DNA of 64,000 nucleotides from the NCBI GenBank assembly GCA_030374765.1, contig JARGXX010000092.1:2410216-2474215 (forward strand), read 5' to 3'. Made by a program: the position numbers and the translations under genes. Within the stretch, counting starts at the first letter, position 1, and each line of letters starts with the position of its first letter. Under the pieces are notes generated by a model, which was not told the origin of the DNA, made no database searches, and worked only from the letters and a program-made list of their open reading frames with translations. The stretch is from Agarophyton chilense. Taxonomy: Eukaryota; Rhodophyta; Florideophyceae; Gracilariales; Gracilariaceae. Below, in pieces: positions 10,204 through 19,800 of the stretch.

Positions 10204-13200
10204 ATGCCATCGCGTGGAAAACATCAAAAGATGAAAGCAGCCGACGTCGTGTTTCTTTTGGCGAAAGGCGAAGGGGGAAACCGCCGGCGCGTCGGAACGG
10301 CTGTGTTGATGCCTGGTAGGAAGGAGGGGGAATTGTCCAGGGATATGCATGGATCTAGCCTAAAGAGCTTTGAGGCGGAAGGTGAGGATTTGGTGAAAGT
10401 TCGCAGTGTTAAGATCCTGCCGGGGTTTGACGACATTAGGTACCCGTACCGATTTGGTGGTGTGGAAGAACCGCCTGCAACACTGGGTGGGGTGTTACCG
10501 AATTCTTTTTATTCGTGGGACCTCGGTATGATGGAGGCGATGGAAACAACAGGGGAGGTGGTTGAGGTGGATTCAGATGAATCCGCTGATGCGGTCGGAA
10601 AGAGGAGGAGAAAGTCCCCACCCCCGTCGAAGGGTACTCCCGACGTACAACGGCGTCCACCTACGACGCCCCGAACGGGAAGTCGTAAGACGAGGTCCCA
10701 GAGCCGCCAAGGGCGCGCATCGCAGCGCTCGAATGCATCTGGTTCGACTGCAACTGGTGCTGGGGCAACTGTTGCCACCGTTTCTCCTGGTACAATTCGA
10801 CGCACTGGGCGACCTCGTCTGAGGTCTCAACCAACGCCGCGCAGGGGCACATCCGTTTCACGCGCAGTAACGCCACGCCCTCGTACGCCACCGGGCGGAA
10901 CGATTGAAGTGGGTACTTCGGCCGCCAAGGCAGTGGAGGTGGATGAGGACGTCATTTTCACGGGTATGAGGTCGGGCCCGTCGAACACCCGGTCATTGTC
11001 ACAAGCGGTGGAGCCTCCGAAACAGGCTGTTGCGATCCCCACCGATAGCAAGATTGAGCTGAACCACTATAGGCAGGTGAATGCTACGGTGGATATCGGC
11101 AGAATTCGCTACGGGGAGCATCAAGTGCGGGCATTGAATGGGCAGCACAGGGAGAATTTGAAGGTTATGATGGAGCAGCAAGGTGTTTTGGGAGCGGTTG
11201 GGCGGGTGAGCGTTGCAATCGTGCTCGGCGGCAGATCAGTGGATGAGGTTCTTCAAGGCAATTCAATTACCTGTGAGTGTCTGTTGGTGGATGGGCTTCA
11301 TCGTTTGGTGGTGTACCAAGACCTGAGGAACACGTCCCAGAGGTGGAAAAGCATGACCCAAGTGCTGGACGTCGTTCTGTGGTTGCGACCGGACGGGAAG
11401 GACCTCACAAGGAAGGAGCGGTTGAGCATCGGTTGTAAGCTGAACATCATGGCAAGCAACGTGTTGGCGATGTCGTTTGCGGACCGCGTGCACACCACCG
11501 TGTCGTTCATAATGGCGTCAGTGTTGGATGACAAAGTGAAGGTCAAGTCACTGACGTCATATGCGGTGGCAGTAGCGATGCAAGAGTTTATGCTACTCGG
11601 CACATTGGAAACGACGCAACTTCGGCGCTACGCCGACATTGCCCTTGCTCTTGTAAGGAGCCCGGAGTTGCTGAGCAACTTTGAGAAGGTGTGCAAAGAG
11701 GCGCCGAAGTTGGGTCTGTCGCATTTGTCGGACGACCGGTTGTACACACTCGATGAAGGCGGTTTTTTGTTTTGCGTGGAGTGTGTGAAGGCTTTACTGG
11801 GTACCCGCGGGGGTTTCGAAGGGGGGAGAAGGGGCCGGTTCGAGGATATGCGGTATTACTTTTTCAAGTTTGCGCTGCAGGTGTACTTCTTTTGCCGACA
11901 AGTGGCAGAGAAGAAGGACGTGACGGTTGCCGCCGTGCTCGACACCCAAATGAGCATTGGCGGAGTGGAAACGTCCACCGTGCGGAACTTCCTCGTCATG
12001 AATGTGTCTAAGATGGAGAACTCCGGGAGCGACCGGCAGTGGGAAAGGAAGCTGGAGCGCAAAATGAAGGAAGTGACGGACAGGATGGAGGGGTTGTTTG
12101 AAGTAGGGAGTGAGGAGAGGAGTAGGGACAGGGTCTCCAGCGAGCCTTCGGGGCAGCATCAAAGTCGGAGCGCTCCGGGACGGGCGAAGGTGAAGACTGT
12201 GGCGCCGTCGCCGGAGGTGGCTGTGTTGGACTTGGACGACGACATGAACTACAACGAGTCGCGTCCAAGGGTGAGCACGCGTAAGGGGAACGGAAAAAGA
12301 ACTGTTCCAAGGGTGGAAGAGGTGCCGGTTGGGCGTGCAAGGGGTGTGAAGCGAAAAGCTCCTGACACGAGACTGTCTCCACCCAGTCGCCGGTCGAAGA
12401 GAACCCAACTGGCACAGGAAAGGGAGTTGTTGCAGCGGATGAAGCAGTTGCGGAGAGATACTCTGTTTGAACTGTTGGGGAACCTGGGAATCCGCGCTGA
12501 GAACTTCTCAGACGGCGAGGGTAATGAGGCATTCGTGACGGACGATGCAGTGGGTGAAGGTGTGCAGCAGGGTGGGGAGGGGTCGATGAGAGATGCTGAC
12601 ATTGAGCGCCCATTTGACGACTCTAACCCTCCCGATGGACCGCCGCAATGGATGAGGCTGCCAGAAACTTACAAAGGGGCTTCATCGCCGGCATGGTGTA
12701 ATTGGGCAAATGTGCCGCCGAGCATGTTGCCAAAGGATGTTAACGTGATTGAACACGTGCATCCTTGGTTGGACACCATCCATATGGCGTCCAAGCACCG
12801 AGCTGAATGCCTGACGGCGGAAGAGCTGAAGCTGGTCCACCATCTGGTGTTTTGGCACGCCGCGAAGGAGAAGCATGCGGCGCTGGAATCTACCAAGGTT
12901 CCGGTGTTTGGACAAGTGCTACCGACGAGCGGCAATCCGAAAAGTGAAGAGGAGCGCCTGTGGATGGCAGCGATGGAGCGGGATGAGTTGGCGTTGGAGT
13001 TCTTCGGTGAAAAGCGCAGGGAGCTGCAACACCAAGGGTTCTGCATTTTGGAATCGTTTGCAACCGATGAGGGTGCGCCGAAATGTTTGAATGGTGGGGA
13101 TGTGTCTGGGAAAATGCTGCAATGGTTTGAAGACAACTTCAAGCAGCAGCCCGACTTGCGGATTGAATCGAACCGCATAAGATGGAACCCGATTATCAAC

Positions 13201-14097
13201 GCCGGATCGGCGGTGGATGGGAAGGATCGGAATGTAGGAGTTGGAAGGTTTATGACGACCCGAGCCGGGATGGTGGATGCAGTAGAACGCGACCCGCAAT
13301 TGGAGTGGCTTGTTCGGCGTCGGGCATTGTTGGATGCGCGGCTGGGCCAGATCTTGTGTGCGTTGCGATTGAACAACAACCTCAGCAACAGCATCAAGAT
13401 GCATGGGCCGGTGACGGGAGGCAGAGTTTTGTGCACGAGCTTGGAATGCCGGCGGCAAGCTCTTCACACCGACTTTCGAGGGCTGACGCACGAAGAAAGG
13501 GAGGCCGGAGGGAACCCGGGGTACTTTATGATGGTTTCTGGGCAGTTTTCGTTCCCCATATGGGTGTGCGAAGATTCGCACCGCACGGTATTCGGAAGCT
13601 TGCAGCGCCTGAAGCAGCTTTCGAAGAGCATGGAGGTGAAAAAGTTGCGAGTGCCGCCGTTCTCTGTTTTCATTGGCAGGGGAGACGTGTTCCACGCTGG
13701 AGCTTCTTACGAAGACGGGTACATGGAGCGTGAGCTGGTCCGCTACCACATGTACATGGTGCCTGACGGATATCAGCTCCCTGATGCAGTTCACCGGCAA
13801 CAGGGATTCACTCCGCGGTTTGTGTCCAATGATGACGTGGACCTACAAGCCGAAGAGGAATATGAAGGACTGGGGGAACAAGGGACCAAGAATAACTCCG
13901 GAGAGGACGATGCGCAGTCGCCGATAGAAGCAGACGAGATAGAAGCGATGGAGGTGGCCAACGACGAATCGGATTTAGACGCGGAGATTTTGCAATTGGT
14001 GGGAGGGGACAACAACGGCTATGCAGGGGCTGATAGCGATGGCATTCATGAGTCTGACTGGGTCGTCAGTGATGAATCTGAAGCCAATAACGCATGA
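10204..14097 (+). CDS. ParB-like domain plus 2-oxoglutarate/Fe(II) oxygenase-like protein
   Basis: 1,297 aa without a visible intron; the ATG at 10204 is preferred over an upstream TTG. The N-terminal 280 residues are basic and low-complexity, with an AT-hook-like TGRPRLR near 200. A ParB-like fold covers about 290-390, with the core VDGLHRL (D363-G364-L365-H366-R367), followed by a helical region that may be a helix-turn-helix. A second basic, disordered stretch lies near 640-820. The C-terminal part has a 2OG-Fe(II) oxygenase signature: H1088-T-D1090 in ALHTDF, H1164 in GDVFHAG, and R1180 in LVRYHMY as the likely 2-oxoglutarate anchor. An acidic tail ends the protein. The adjacent DNA methyltransferase makes a nucleic-acid or chromatin substrate plausible, but that is inference from context. 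ParB and oxygenase are motif-level calls; the substrate is unknown. Confidence 0.78.
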   Translation: MPSRGKHQKMKAADVVFLLAKGEGGNRRRVGTAVLMPGRKEGELSRDMHGSSLKSFEAEGEDLVKVRSVKILPGFDDIRYPYRFGGVEEPPATLGGVLPNSFYSWDLGMMEAMETTGEVVEVDSDESADAVGKRRRKSPPPSKGTPDVQRRPPTTPRTGSRKTRSQSRQGRASQRSNASGSTATGAGATVATVSPGTIRRTGRPRLRSQPTPRRGTSVSRAVTPRPRTPPGGTIEVGTSAAKAVEVDEDVIFTGMRSGPSNTRSLSQAVEPPKQAVAIPTDSKIELNHYRQVNATVDIGRIRYGEHQVRALNGQHRENLKVMMEQQGVLGAVGRVSVAIVLGGRSVDEVLQGNSITCECLLVDGLHRLVVYQDLRNTSQRWKSMTQVLDVVLWLRPDGKDLTRKERLSIGCKLNIMASNVLAMSFADRVHTTVSFIMASVLDDKVKVKSLTSYAVAVAMQEFMLLGTLETTQLRRYADIALALVRSPELLSNFEKVCKEAPKLGLSHLSDDRLYTLDEGGFLFCVECVKALLGTRGGFEGGRRGRFEDMRYYFFKFALQVYFFCRQVAEKKDVTVAAVLDTQMSIGGVETSTVRNFLVMNVSKMENSGSDRQWERKLERKMKEVTDRMEGLFEVGSEERSRDRVSSEPSGQHQSRSAPGRAKVKTVAPSPEVAVLDLDDDMNYNESRPRVSTRKGNGKRTVPRVEEVPVGRARGVKRKAPDTRLSPPSRRSKRTQLAQERELLQRMKQLRRDTLFELLGNLGIRAENFSDGEGNEAFVTDDAVGEGVQQGGEGSMRDADIERPFDDSNPPDGPPQWMRLPETYKGASSPAWCNWANVPPSMLPKDVNVIEHVHPWLDTIHMASKHRAECLTAEELKLVHHLVFWHAAKEKHAALESTKVPVFGQVLPTSGNPKSEEERLWMAAMERDELALEFFGEKRRELQHQGFCILESFATDEGAPKCLNGGDVSGKMLQWFEDNFKQQPDLRIESNRIRWNPIINAGSAVDGKDRNVGVGRFMTTRAGMVDAVERDPQLEWLVRRRALLDARLGQILCALRLNNNLSNSIKMHGPVTGGRVLCTSLECRRQALHTDFRGLTHEEREAGGNPGYFMMVSGQFSFPIWVCEDSHRTVFGSLQRLKQLSKSMEVKKLRVPPFSVFIGRGDVFHAGASYEDGYMERELVRYHMYMVPDGYQLPDAVHRQQGFTPRFVSNDDVDLQAEEEYEGLGEQGTKNNSGEDDAQSPIEADEIEAMEVANDESDLDAEILQLVGGDNNGYAGADSDGIHESDWVVSDESEANNA

Positions 14098-14144
14098 TGC
14101 ACCGATGCGGTCTGTTGGAACAGTAGCATATCTAGATACCTTGG

Positions 14145-14150
14145 AATAAA
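14145..14150 (+). terminator. AATAAA polyadenylation signal
   Basis: A canonical AATAAA lies 48 bp after the stop codon of the ParB-oxygenase gene, as expected for a eukaryotic 3' UTR. Confidence 0.55.
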
Positions 14151-14200
14151 GTACTCGTTTCTATCCTAAAACCTAACCTTTCATCGTGCTTCTTCCTCTA

Positions 14201-14228
14201 CTTGTACTAGTAATTCTGGTAGTACAAG
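14201..14228. other. 9-bp perfect stem-loop
   Basis: CTTGTACTA and TAGTACAAG form a perfect 9-bp stem around a 10-nt loop, 50 bp beyond the AATAAA. It may be a chance hairpin or a transcript-end structure; no family is recognised. Confidence 0.35.
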
Positions 14229-14397
14229 TATATGTGCTACTAATACTATTGGTAATCAGCATAAGTAAGAGGTAGTAACACACATAGTACTACATCAGTG
14301 GTTGTTTTAGTCATACGTAGAACATTTTCTGAATACGGTATTCCAAGTAGATGTGGCGCTTGCAACGGCGCCACTGTATGCAGTATAAAACCGTACG

Positions 14398-14667
14398 ATG
14401 AGTACACGCGATTGCAACGGGGGGGGACCAGTCAAGGAGGCGGTTTTGTGTTGTGAGGAATATAGAAGTGTTACGAAATGGGGCCATTTGACGATTGCAG
14501 GCGTAAATGTGGTTTTCAAAAAGGTATCTTATATCGAAAGTTACCCGTACTTTTCCGTGATGATTGTATTAAACGGTAAAGAAATCACTGCGTACACGCG
14601 TATTGAGGTGGGTCGACGTACTGCAGCTCCGCGTAGAAGTAATGAAAGCACATGCGTGCATATGTAA
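14398..14667 (+). CDS. Possible small hypothetical protein
   Basis: An 89-aa frame from a true ATG, lying between the ParB-oxygenase gene and the right repeat array. A TATAAAA sits about 16 bp before the ATG, too close for a normal eukaryotic promoter. It has no recognised motif, signal peptide or membrane segment. It is listed because it is the only ATG-initiated frame of any size in this gap; it could be chance. Confidence 0.2.
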   Translation: MSTRDCNGGGPVKEAVLCCEEYRSVTKWGHLTIAGVNVVFKKVSYIESYPYFSVMIVLNGKEITAYTRIEVGRRTAAPRRSNESTCVHM

Positions 14668-14834
14668 AGCAATGGCCACTTGAACGCGGAATGGCACCCT
14701 AGCGCGTGATGTTTACCATGTGCTGTGAAGGCTTGGTGTTTAAGAATACTTGGTTGAAGGCGAAAAACGGGGTGTGGGGGGCCCAGGGGGGTGTTTTTGG
14801 ATGTGGGCAGACGTAGTCAAAAAGGGGGATTGGG

Positions 14835-14977
14835 ATTGCCTGCAGGCAATAAATTTCAACTGCGAATTACGGCTCATAATTTGCACCCCGATTGTTGATT
14901 TGCATTATTATTTCGCACTTTCGGGGTGCAAATTATGAGCCGTAATTCGCAGTTGACCAAAAGTGCCCGCAGGCAAT
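14835..14977. repeat. 143-bp palindromic foldback element, copy 3
   Basis: Same sequence as copy 1. It follows a short remnant (about 14743-14834) of the larger repeat unit, in which the stretch between TACTTGGTTGA and AGGCGAAAAACGG has been deleted. It starts the repeat array to the right of the ParB-oxygenase gene. Confidence 0.92.
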
Positions 14978-15607
14978 TTCACTCAATGTGAGCAAACTCG
15001 TTTCCCTCCTACCAGGCGCCGTACCAAGGCCATAGCTGCTCTATAGAGCCGATTCCCATGCCTGTGTCTCCCTCTAACGGCTTTATACCGGCGGTAACGA
15101 CGTTTATTGAACCGGTTGGGGCTGAACGTCTTTTCTAGCGGCGCCCAACCTTAGAGTACCACAGGCGAATACTGTCGAATGGGAAAGGTGAACGAGCTCG
15201 CGTAAACGGTGTCGAGAGACATGTTTGTGGAAAGACATGTTTTGGTGCACTTCCGAGAATTAGTAGCATCTGTATAGAGAGGAGAGTGGTGAGAAAGTTT
15301 GGTGTTTTACAGTACTTGGTTGAAATTGAAAAGTTGAATGTATATTAGGAGTGACACGGTGCAGTGGAGAAGAAGCGCTGTGCGCGAGTGAAGGGGTTTT
15401 GTGAAACATCATTAGGCTTTCGGTTTTGCAATGGGGCTGGAAATGGGTCTACAGAGGCGTATCCGAGAGACGAGGGGTGTGGTGAGAGTTTAGGAATGTG
15501 GCGCAAATGTAGGGAGAGGCGTGTGGGCGAAGGCGAAAAACGGGGTGTGGGGGGCCCAGGGGGGTGTTTTTGGATGTGGGCAGACGTAGTCAAAAAGAGC
15601 GATTGGG
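14835..15607. repeat. ~773-bp repeat unit, right copy 1
   Basis: Direct repeat of 8851-9624, in tandem with the next unit. With the left copy it brackets the ParB-oxygenase gene in direct orientation. Confidence 0.88.
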
Positions 15608-15750
15608 ATTGCCTGCAGGCAATAAATTTCAACTGCGAATTACGGCTCATAATTTGCACCCCGATTGTTGATTTGCATTATTATTTCGCACTTTCGGGGT
15701 GCAAATTATGAGCCGTAATTCGCAGTTGACCAAAAGTGCCCGCAGGCAAT
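15608..15750. repeat. 143-bp palindromic foldback element, copy 4
   Basis: Same as the other copies; it begins the second repeat unit of the right-hand array. Confidence 0.92.
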
Positions 15751-16371
15751 TTCACTCAATGTGAGCAAACTCGTTTCCCTCCTACCAGGCGCCGTACCAT
15801 GGCCATAGCTGCTCTATAGAGCCGATTCCCATGCCTGTGTCTCCCTCTAACGGCTTTATGCCGGCGGTAACGACGGTTATTGAACCGGTTGGGGCTGAAC
15901 GTCTTTTCTAGCGGCGCCCAACCTTAGACTACCACAGGCGAATACTGTCGAATGTGAAAGGTGAACGAGCTTGTGTAAAGGGTGTCGACAGACATGTTTG
16001 TGGAAAAACATGTTTTGGTGCACTTCCGAGAATTAGTAGCATCTGTATAGAGAGGAGAGTGGTGAGGAAGTTAGAGTACTTGGTTGAAATTGAAAAGTTG
16101 AATGTACATGAGTTGTGACACGGTGCAGTGAAGAAGAAGCCTTGTGGGCGAGTGAAGAGACGCAGTGAAACAACATTAGGTTTTCGGTTTTGCAATGACG
16201 CTTGATATGGGTCTAAGCAGGCGTATGCGAGATATGAGGGGTGTGGCGAGAGTTTAGGAATGTGGCGCAAATGTAGGGAGCGGCGTGTGGGCGAAGGCGA
16301 AAAACGGTGTCTTGGGGGTCCAGGGGGGTGTTTTTGGATGTGGGCAGACGTAGTCAAAAAGGGGGATTGAG
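15608..16371. repeat. ~773-bp repeat unit, right copy 2
   Basis: 764-bp tandem neighbour of the previous unit, more diverged near its right end (about 16120-16320). It is followed by a lone palindrome, copy 5. Confidence 0.85.
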
Positions 16372-16514
16372 ATTGCCTGCAGGCAATAAATTTCAACTGC
16401 GAATTACGGCTCATAATTTGCACCCCGATTGTTGATTTGCATTATTATTTCGCACTTTCGGGGTGCAAATTATGGGCCGTAATTCGCAGTTGACCAAAAG
16501 TGCCCGCAGGCAAT
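16372..16514. repeat. 143-bp palindromic foldback element, copy 5
   Basis: Same element with at least one substitution in the right arm (ATTATGGGCC rather than ATTATGAGCC). It ends the array; unique sequence follows. Confidence 0.9.
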
Positions 16515-16580
16515 CTCAAACATTAAAAAATAAAAACATTAAATTATCATAGAGGGAAACCGAAAGTGGCAAAACGCGAC

Positions 16581-16628
16581 ACGAGGCCACGAGGCCACGA
16601 GTCCACGACGCCACGACGCCACGACGAC
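16581..16628. repeat. 8-bp minisatellite, six units
   Basis: Six consecutive 8-bp units of ACGAGGCC or ACGACGCC, the third and last with substitutions. No coding context is seen. Confidence 0.7.
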
Positions 16629-17726
16629 TCCGCGTCACGACTCGAGGCATTTGTACAGCAAGGCCCGGTGGGTGATGGCGCTTGTTGTGCAATGGGTGTG
16701 CGCTGTATACAGTGTCGCTGTTGTATAGTTGGGACACGAGGGGCATGTACGAGATGCGATGGGCATTGTACATTTTCGGACAAGCGCTGCCAAACAGCGC
16801 ATGTGTATCGGTGGCAGCGTGACTCCCATTCAGAATTTTTAGCGTTGTTCGTTTGAGCGTATGTGTGTGTGACTGCTTCCGCGTCGCGCCCGAATGGTAT
16901 GGGGGCGTCGACGTGACAAAAAAGCGCGCTTGCGACGCACGTTTTACATCATCTGAGAAGCACGCGTGTGCGCGTGGTGGATCGAGCGACGGTGATGTGA
17001 TTGCTATTTGCAATATACAAACTGAACATTCTATCAGAATGTCGCTGTCAAATTCTGCAGTGGATTAAAACTGTGCAGCCGGCTTTGTGCGCAGCGGTGT
17101 GTGGCACTAGGCCCACCCCCACCGGAGTGGAAGGGAGGGTTGGGCACAGAGGGGTTTAGCCTTGCAAATTGTATTGGGGGTATCGAGAGAGCCGGGGATT
17201 TTAGGCGGGAGGAGTAATGAGGAGGGCTTGCAAACATGCCATAGTTCGGAACAGCGACAAGCAGACATAATGTGCCAGTGCTTTAAGTTGCGACAAGGAA
17301 GCGGGACGTTTTGTCGCGCATTTTGGCCGAGCTGGCGCGCACGTCACACAAACAAACAAACAGCATAGACATGGTAGACACATGCGCGAGAGCGCCATGG
17401 ACGCGCGGCGGTGACTGTAATAAAGGGCAACGGTTCCAGCGCTCGCTGTGAATGACGTTGTCGGCGAGCGCTCTCTTTGGCGTGCATACAACACGCGTTG
17501 GCACACGCGGCTCACTCGGACGCGCACGCGACGCATCCATGTCACGCTGTGTGCAAGACGGGCACGTCTTGTAGGGGCGTTGTGAGCTATAAGAAGTGAG
17601 GCGACGGCGATCCGTGACAAGAAAACAACGGGCACAGGTTGCAGTTTAGTATAGGAGCTTCACAGACAAGAACCCATCGACATCCTTGGATTGCATGCTG
17701 TGGGTGCTTTTCGAGGGGTTAAGTCT
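16629..17726. other. Non-coding stretch, no feature identified
   Basis: GC-rich unique sequence between the repeat array and the C2H2 gene. Frames on both strands are short, overlap each other, and mostly begin at non-ATG codons. I see no domain, RNA gene or repeat. Confidence 0.4.
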
Positions 17727-18140
17727 ATGATCATGCAGCCCACGCAGAGAATCACGCCACTTGGGACACACGCATTGTCCCAGCCAAGGCCGGCCGCGCA
17801 GGCAACGACGGGGTTGGCGCCGCCGGTGACAGCAGGCGCGAAAGAGCCGTGGCACGGAGACGCTGCACATCTCATTGAGGCACAGCGGTGGGGCTTAAAC
17901 CCATGGACGAGGAAGTGGAGCGTAAAATACTTTGGATATGTAATCGACGCGATCATCATAGGCCCCTGTCACTCAAAGCAGCGTGTCTCTCAAAGTCAAG
18001 CGTTCAAGGCCACCGTACTTTGTGAGTTGTGTGGCGCAACTTTCATCAGCAAGGGCAATCGGAACCGGCACCGCCGGGTGGTGCACCAGGGTAAACGCGT
18101 GAGGTGCGACCGCGCACAGTGCAACGAGGTACGTACGTGA
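17727..18140 (+). pseudogene. C2H2 zinc-finger gene with an in-frame stop
   Basis: From ATG 17727 the frame gives 137 aa. Near the end is a good C2H2 finger with core CELCGATF and pattern C-x2-C-x12-H-x4-H, then the start of another (CDRAQC). The frame stops at TGA 18138-18140 but continues in the same frame to TGA 18339. The continuation includes a finger-like half, CDQTFTQIADMRRH followed by CRRWH, lacking its first cysteine. A nonsense mutation in a multi-finger gene fits best. A spliced intron between the GTACGT motifs (18129-18140) and the nearby AGs would be only about 20 nt, implausibly short. The GTACGT motifs leave a longer intron model open. C2H2 proteins usually bind DNA; the target is unknown. 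Confidence 0.5.
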
Positions 18141-18462
18141 AGGCACACAGCGGTAGATTTTGAGCGCGCGCACGATATATGTTCTAACCGAAAGAAACAC
18201 CGCCTGTCCCTTCGTCGCTGCGATCAGACTTTTACACAAATAGCCGACATGCGGCGGCACTGCCGCCGATGGCATCACGGCACGCCACCACGACCATGCG
18301 CGCCGCGTTATGAGTACACTAAAACTCCCGTGCGAAGGTGAGATCATACCTTCTTCTATTTGCACTACATCTATCTCCGTACCCCTGTCGGACACGTGCG
18401 CCACGACTGCCTGCAAGAAGTATAAAGCATTTGTGGAAGAAAACTTGTAATTGGTGTTTAGG

Positions 18463-18565
18463 GCATTTAGAAAAGCGTTAGGGGGTCTTAGACATAGATG
18501 AGGTGTTTAGGGGAGGTTTTGAGTTTACGGGGTTTTATATATCATAAAAGAAACCGGCTCTTCTA
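18463..18565 (-). mobile_element. Degenerate remnant of a Penelope-like element 3' end
   Basis: The + strand here parallels the PLE 3'-terminal region at about 34275-34355: a TTAGAAAA block, then TTTAGGGGA, GTTTT, TTTACGGGG and TTTAT in the same order and spacing, followed by an AAGGAAAACAATCCTCCTCT-like stretch. Substitutions are many, and no RT frame follows, so it would be an old, 5'-truncated copy. This is alignment by eye over roughly 90 bp. Confidence 0.4.
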
Positions 18566-18660
18566 TATATATGTAAATATTTCTTGTTGGAGCTGACGTC
18601 TCACGTCGTAGAAATGTTAAAAGATGTGTTCAATCTATGCATGAGAGCCTATACGTATTG

Positions 18661-18736
18661 CAGGGCGCAAGTGTGGGCTGGCGCTTGGTAAAACGCGGTT
18701 GCCACAAGCGCTTGGTAATTACATAGACTAAGCGCC
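18661..18736. repeat. GCGCTTGG dispersed repeat, copy 1
   Basis: A roughly 76-bp block (GGCTGGCGCTTGGTAAAACG ... GCGCTTGGTAATTACATA ... AAGCGCC) recurs at 20261-20348 and 20547-20623. It has short inverted termini, GCGCTTGG and CCAAGCGC. A short GCGCTTGGT motif also recurs near 20930, 21031 and 21129. Confidence 0.65.
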
Positions 18737-18933
18737 AAAGGCTGGTTTTACATTTAGTTTGGTGTGCATGGAAGTTTAGAAAACCTACGTTGTTTAAAGT
18801 TTGAGTATGAAAAGCGGGTTGTTTGCAGTCTAATTAGGGAGGGTTTGCAGAAAAAAATAATTGTAAGTTGACACATGCAAATACTTTTTGATATAGACTG
18901 GTGCCTTTGGCGATATTTTGTAGTGATATCACG

Positions 18934-19800
18934 CTAGTTGTGTTGCAAGGCCATTGTGACAAAGTAGCTATGGGTGGGCGCGATATCCGCTTCTCCTTCA
19001 GCTGAAAGGCGTAAGCTCATGTCGTGAAAAACTCGGTTGCGCCAATTGAACTCGCTTAGAGAAGTGGCAAAGTCGCCTACGTGTAGCCCATAAGCCAATA
19101 AAGCGTTCACCGTTGCTTGCTGTGGTAAGTACACGCCTCTGCATTTGGCTACCAGCGTGATCAGCTCGGTCATAACTGGTCGTAGCACTGCTTGGTATTG
19201 TGTGGCAAGTGCTTTAATGTCCACATTTCCAAAAGCAGCTCCTACAATGTTAAACGAACATAGCCAAATGAACTTTTCGTAGTAGGCGCGCGTCCAGTCG
19301 TCGTCGTTCACCACAGATGCTTCCACCCCTCCTGTTCGTAGGCGGTCGGCCAAAGCTTGGGCCCATTTGCCAGTCATTGTAGTGCAACCGCCGTTTGTCA
19401 CAGTAGACGGGTCTCGCGATGGGATTGCAACGTAAAGCACGACTCGTGTGTTGTGCTGCAAGCCATGTTTCTGTAGAAACGGCATGATATCTCCATTTTG
19501 CATGAACACAAGATCCTGGCGTCGATGAGGTGGGAATTGTGTAATAACTTCTTGCAATGCATCGTTTCTCGTACAAACGAAAATGGGTCCTTCATTTCTG
19601 CATCGATTGAGGTTGTCTCCACGTCGCAGCACCACATCCGCTTCCTGCGATTGCGTTGGACTACCAAGGGTTTTGAGCCAAGAGCCAATTCTTCCCGCTC
19701 CCACGATGGTGCATGGTATGGGTTTTTGCGTCCGAGTCGCGGTTATGGCTGTGTCCTGGAGCCGCACACGAGAATCATGGCAACACATTATGCTACCCAT
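18934..19800 (-). CDS. Ketopantoate (2-dehydropantoate) reductase-like protein
   Basis: 288 aa from a true ATG at 19800, matching the usual length of about 300 aa for the ApbA/PanE family. The N-terminus has a Rossmann NAD(P)-binding loop, TIVGAGRIGSWL, with G34, G36 and G39. The C-terminal helical domain contains YYEKFIWLCSFN, placing K176 and N184 where the family has its catalytic lysine and conserved asparagines. PanE reduces 2-dehydropantoate to pantoate with NADPH in pantothenate and coenzyme A synthesis; paralogues may use other 2-oxoacids. It is the only metabolic gene in the window and has no functional partner nearby, lying between degenerate repeats. The substrate is therefore unproven; the fold call is good. 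Confidence 0.8.
   Translation of the reverse strand: MGSIMCCHDSRVRLQDTAITATRTQKPIPCTIVGAGRIGSWLKTLGSPTQSQEADVVLRRGDNLNRCRNEGPIFVCTRNDALQEVITQFPPHRRQDLVFMQNGDIMPFLQKHGLQHNTRVVLYVAIPSRDPSTVTNGGCTTMTGKWAQALADRLRTGGVEASVVNDDDWTRAYYEKFIWLCSFNIVGAAFGNVDIKALATQYQAVLRPVMTELITLVAKCRGVYLPQQATVNALLAYGLHVGDFATSLSEFNWRNRVFHDMSLRLSAEGEADIAPTHSYFVTMALQHN

Noticed and set aside
8851-16514. LTR retrotransposon with the ~773-bp units as LTRs
   Set aside because: The enclosed gene has no RT, integrase or protease, the units are in tandem on one side, and no primer-binding site is seen.
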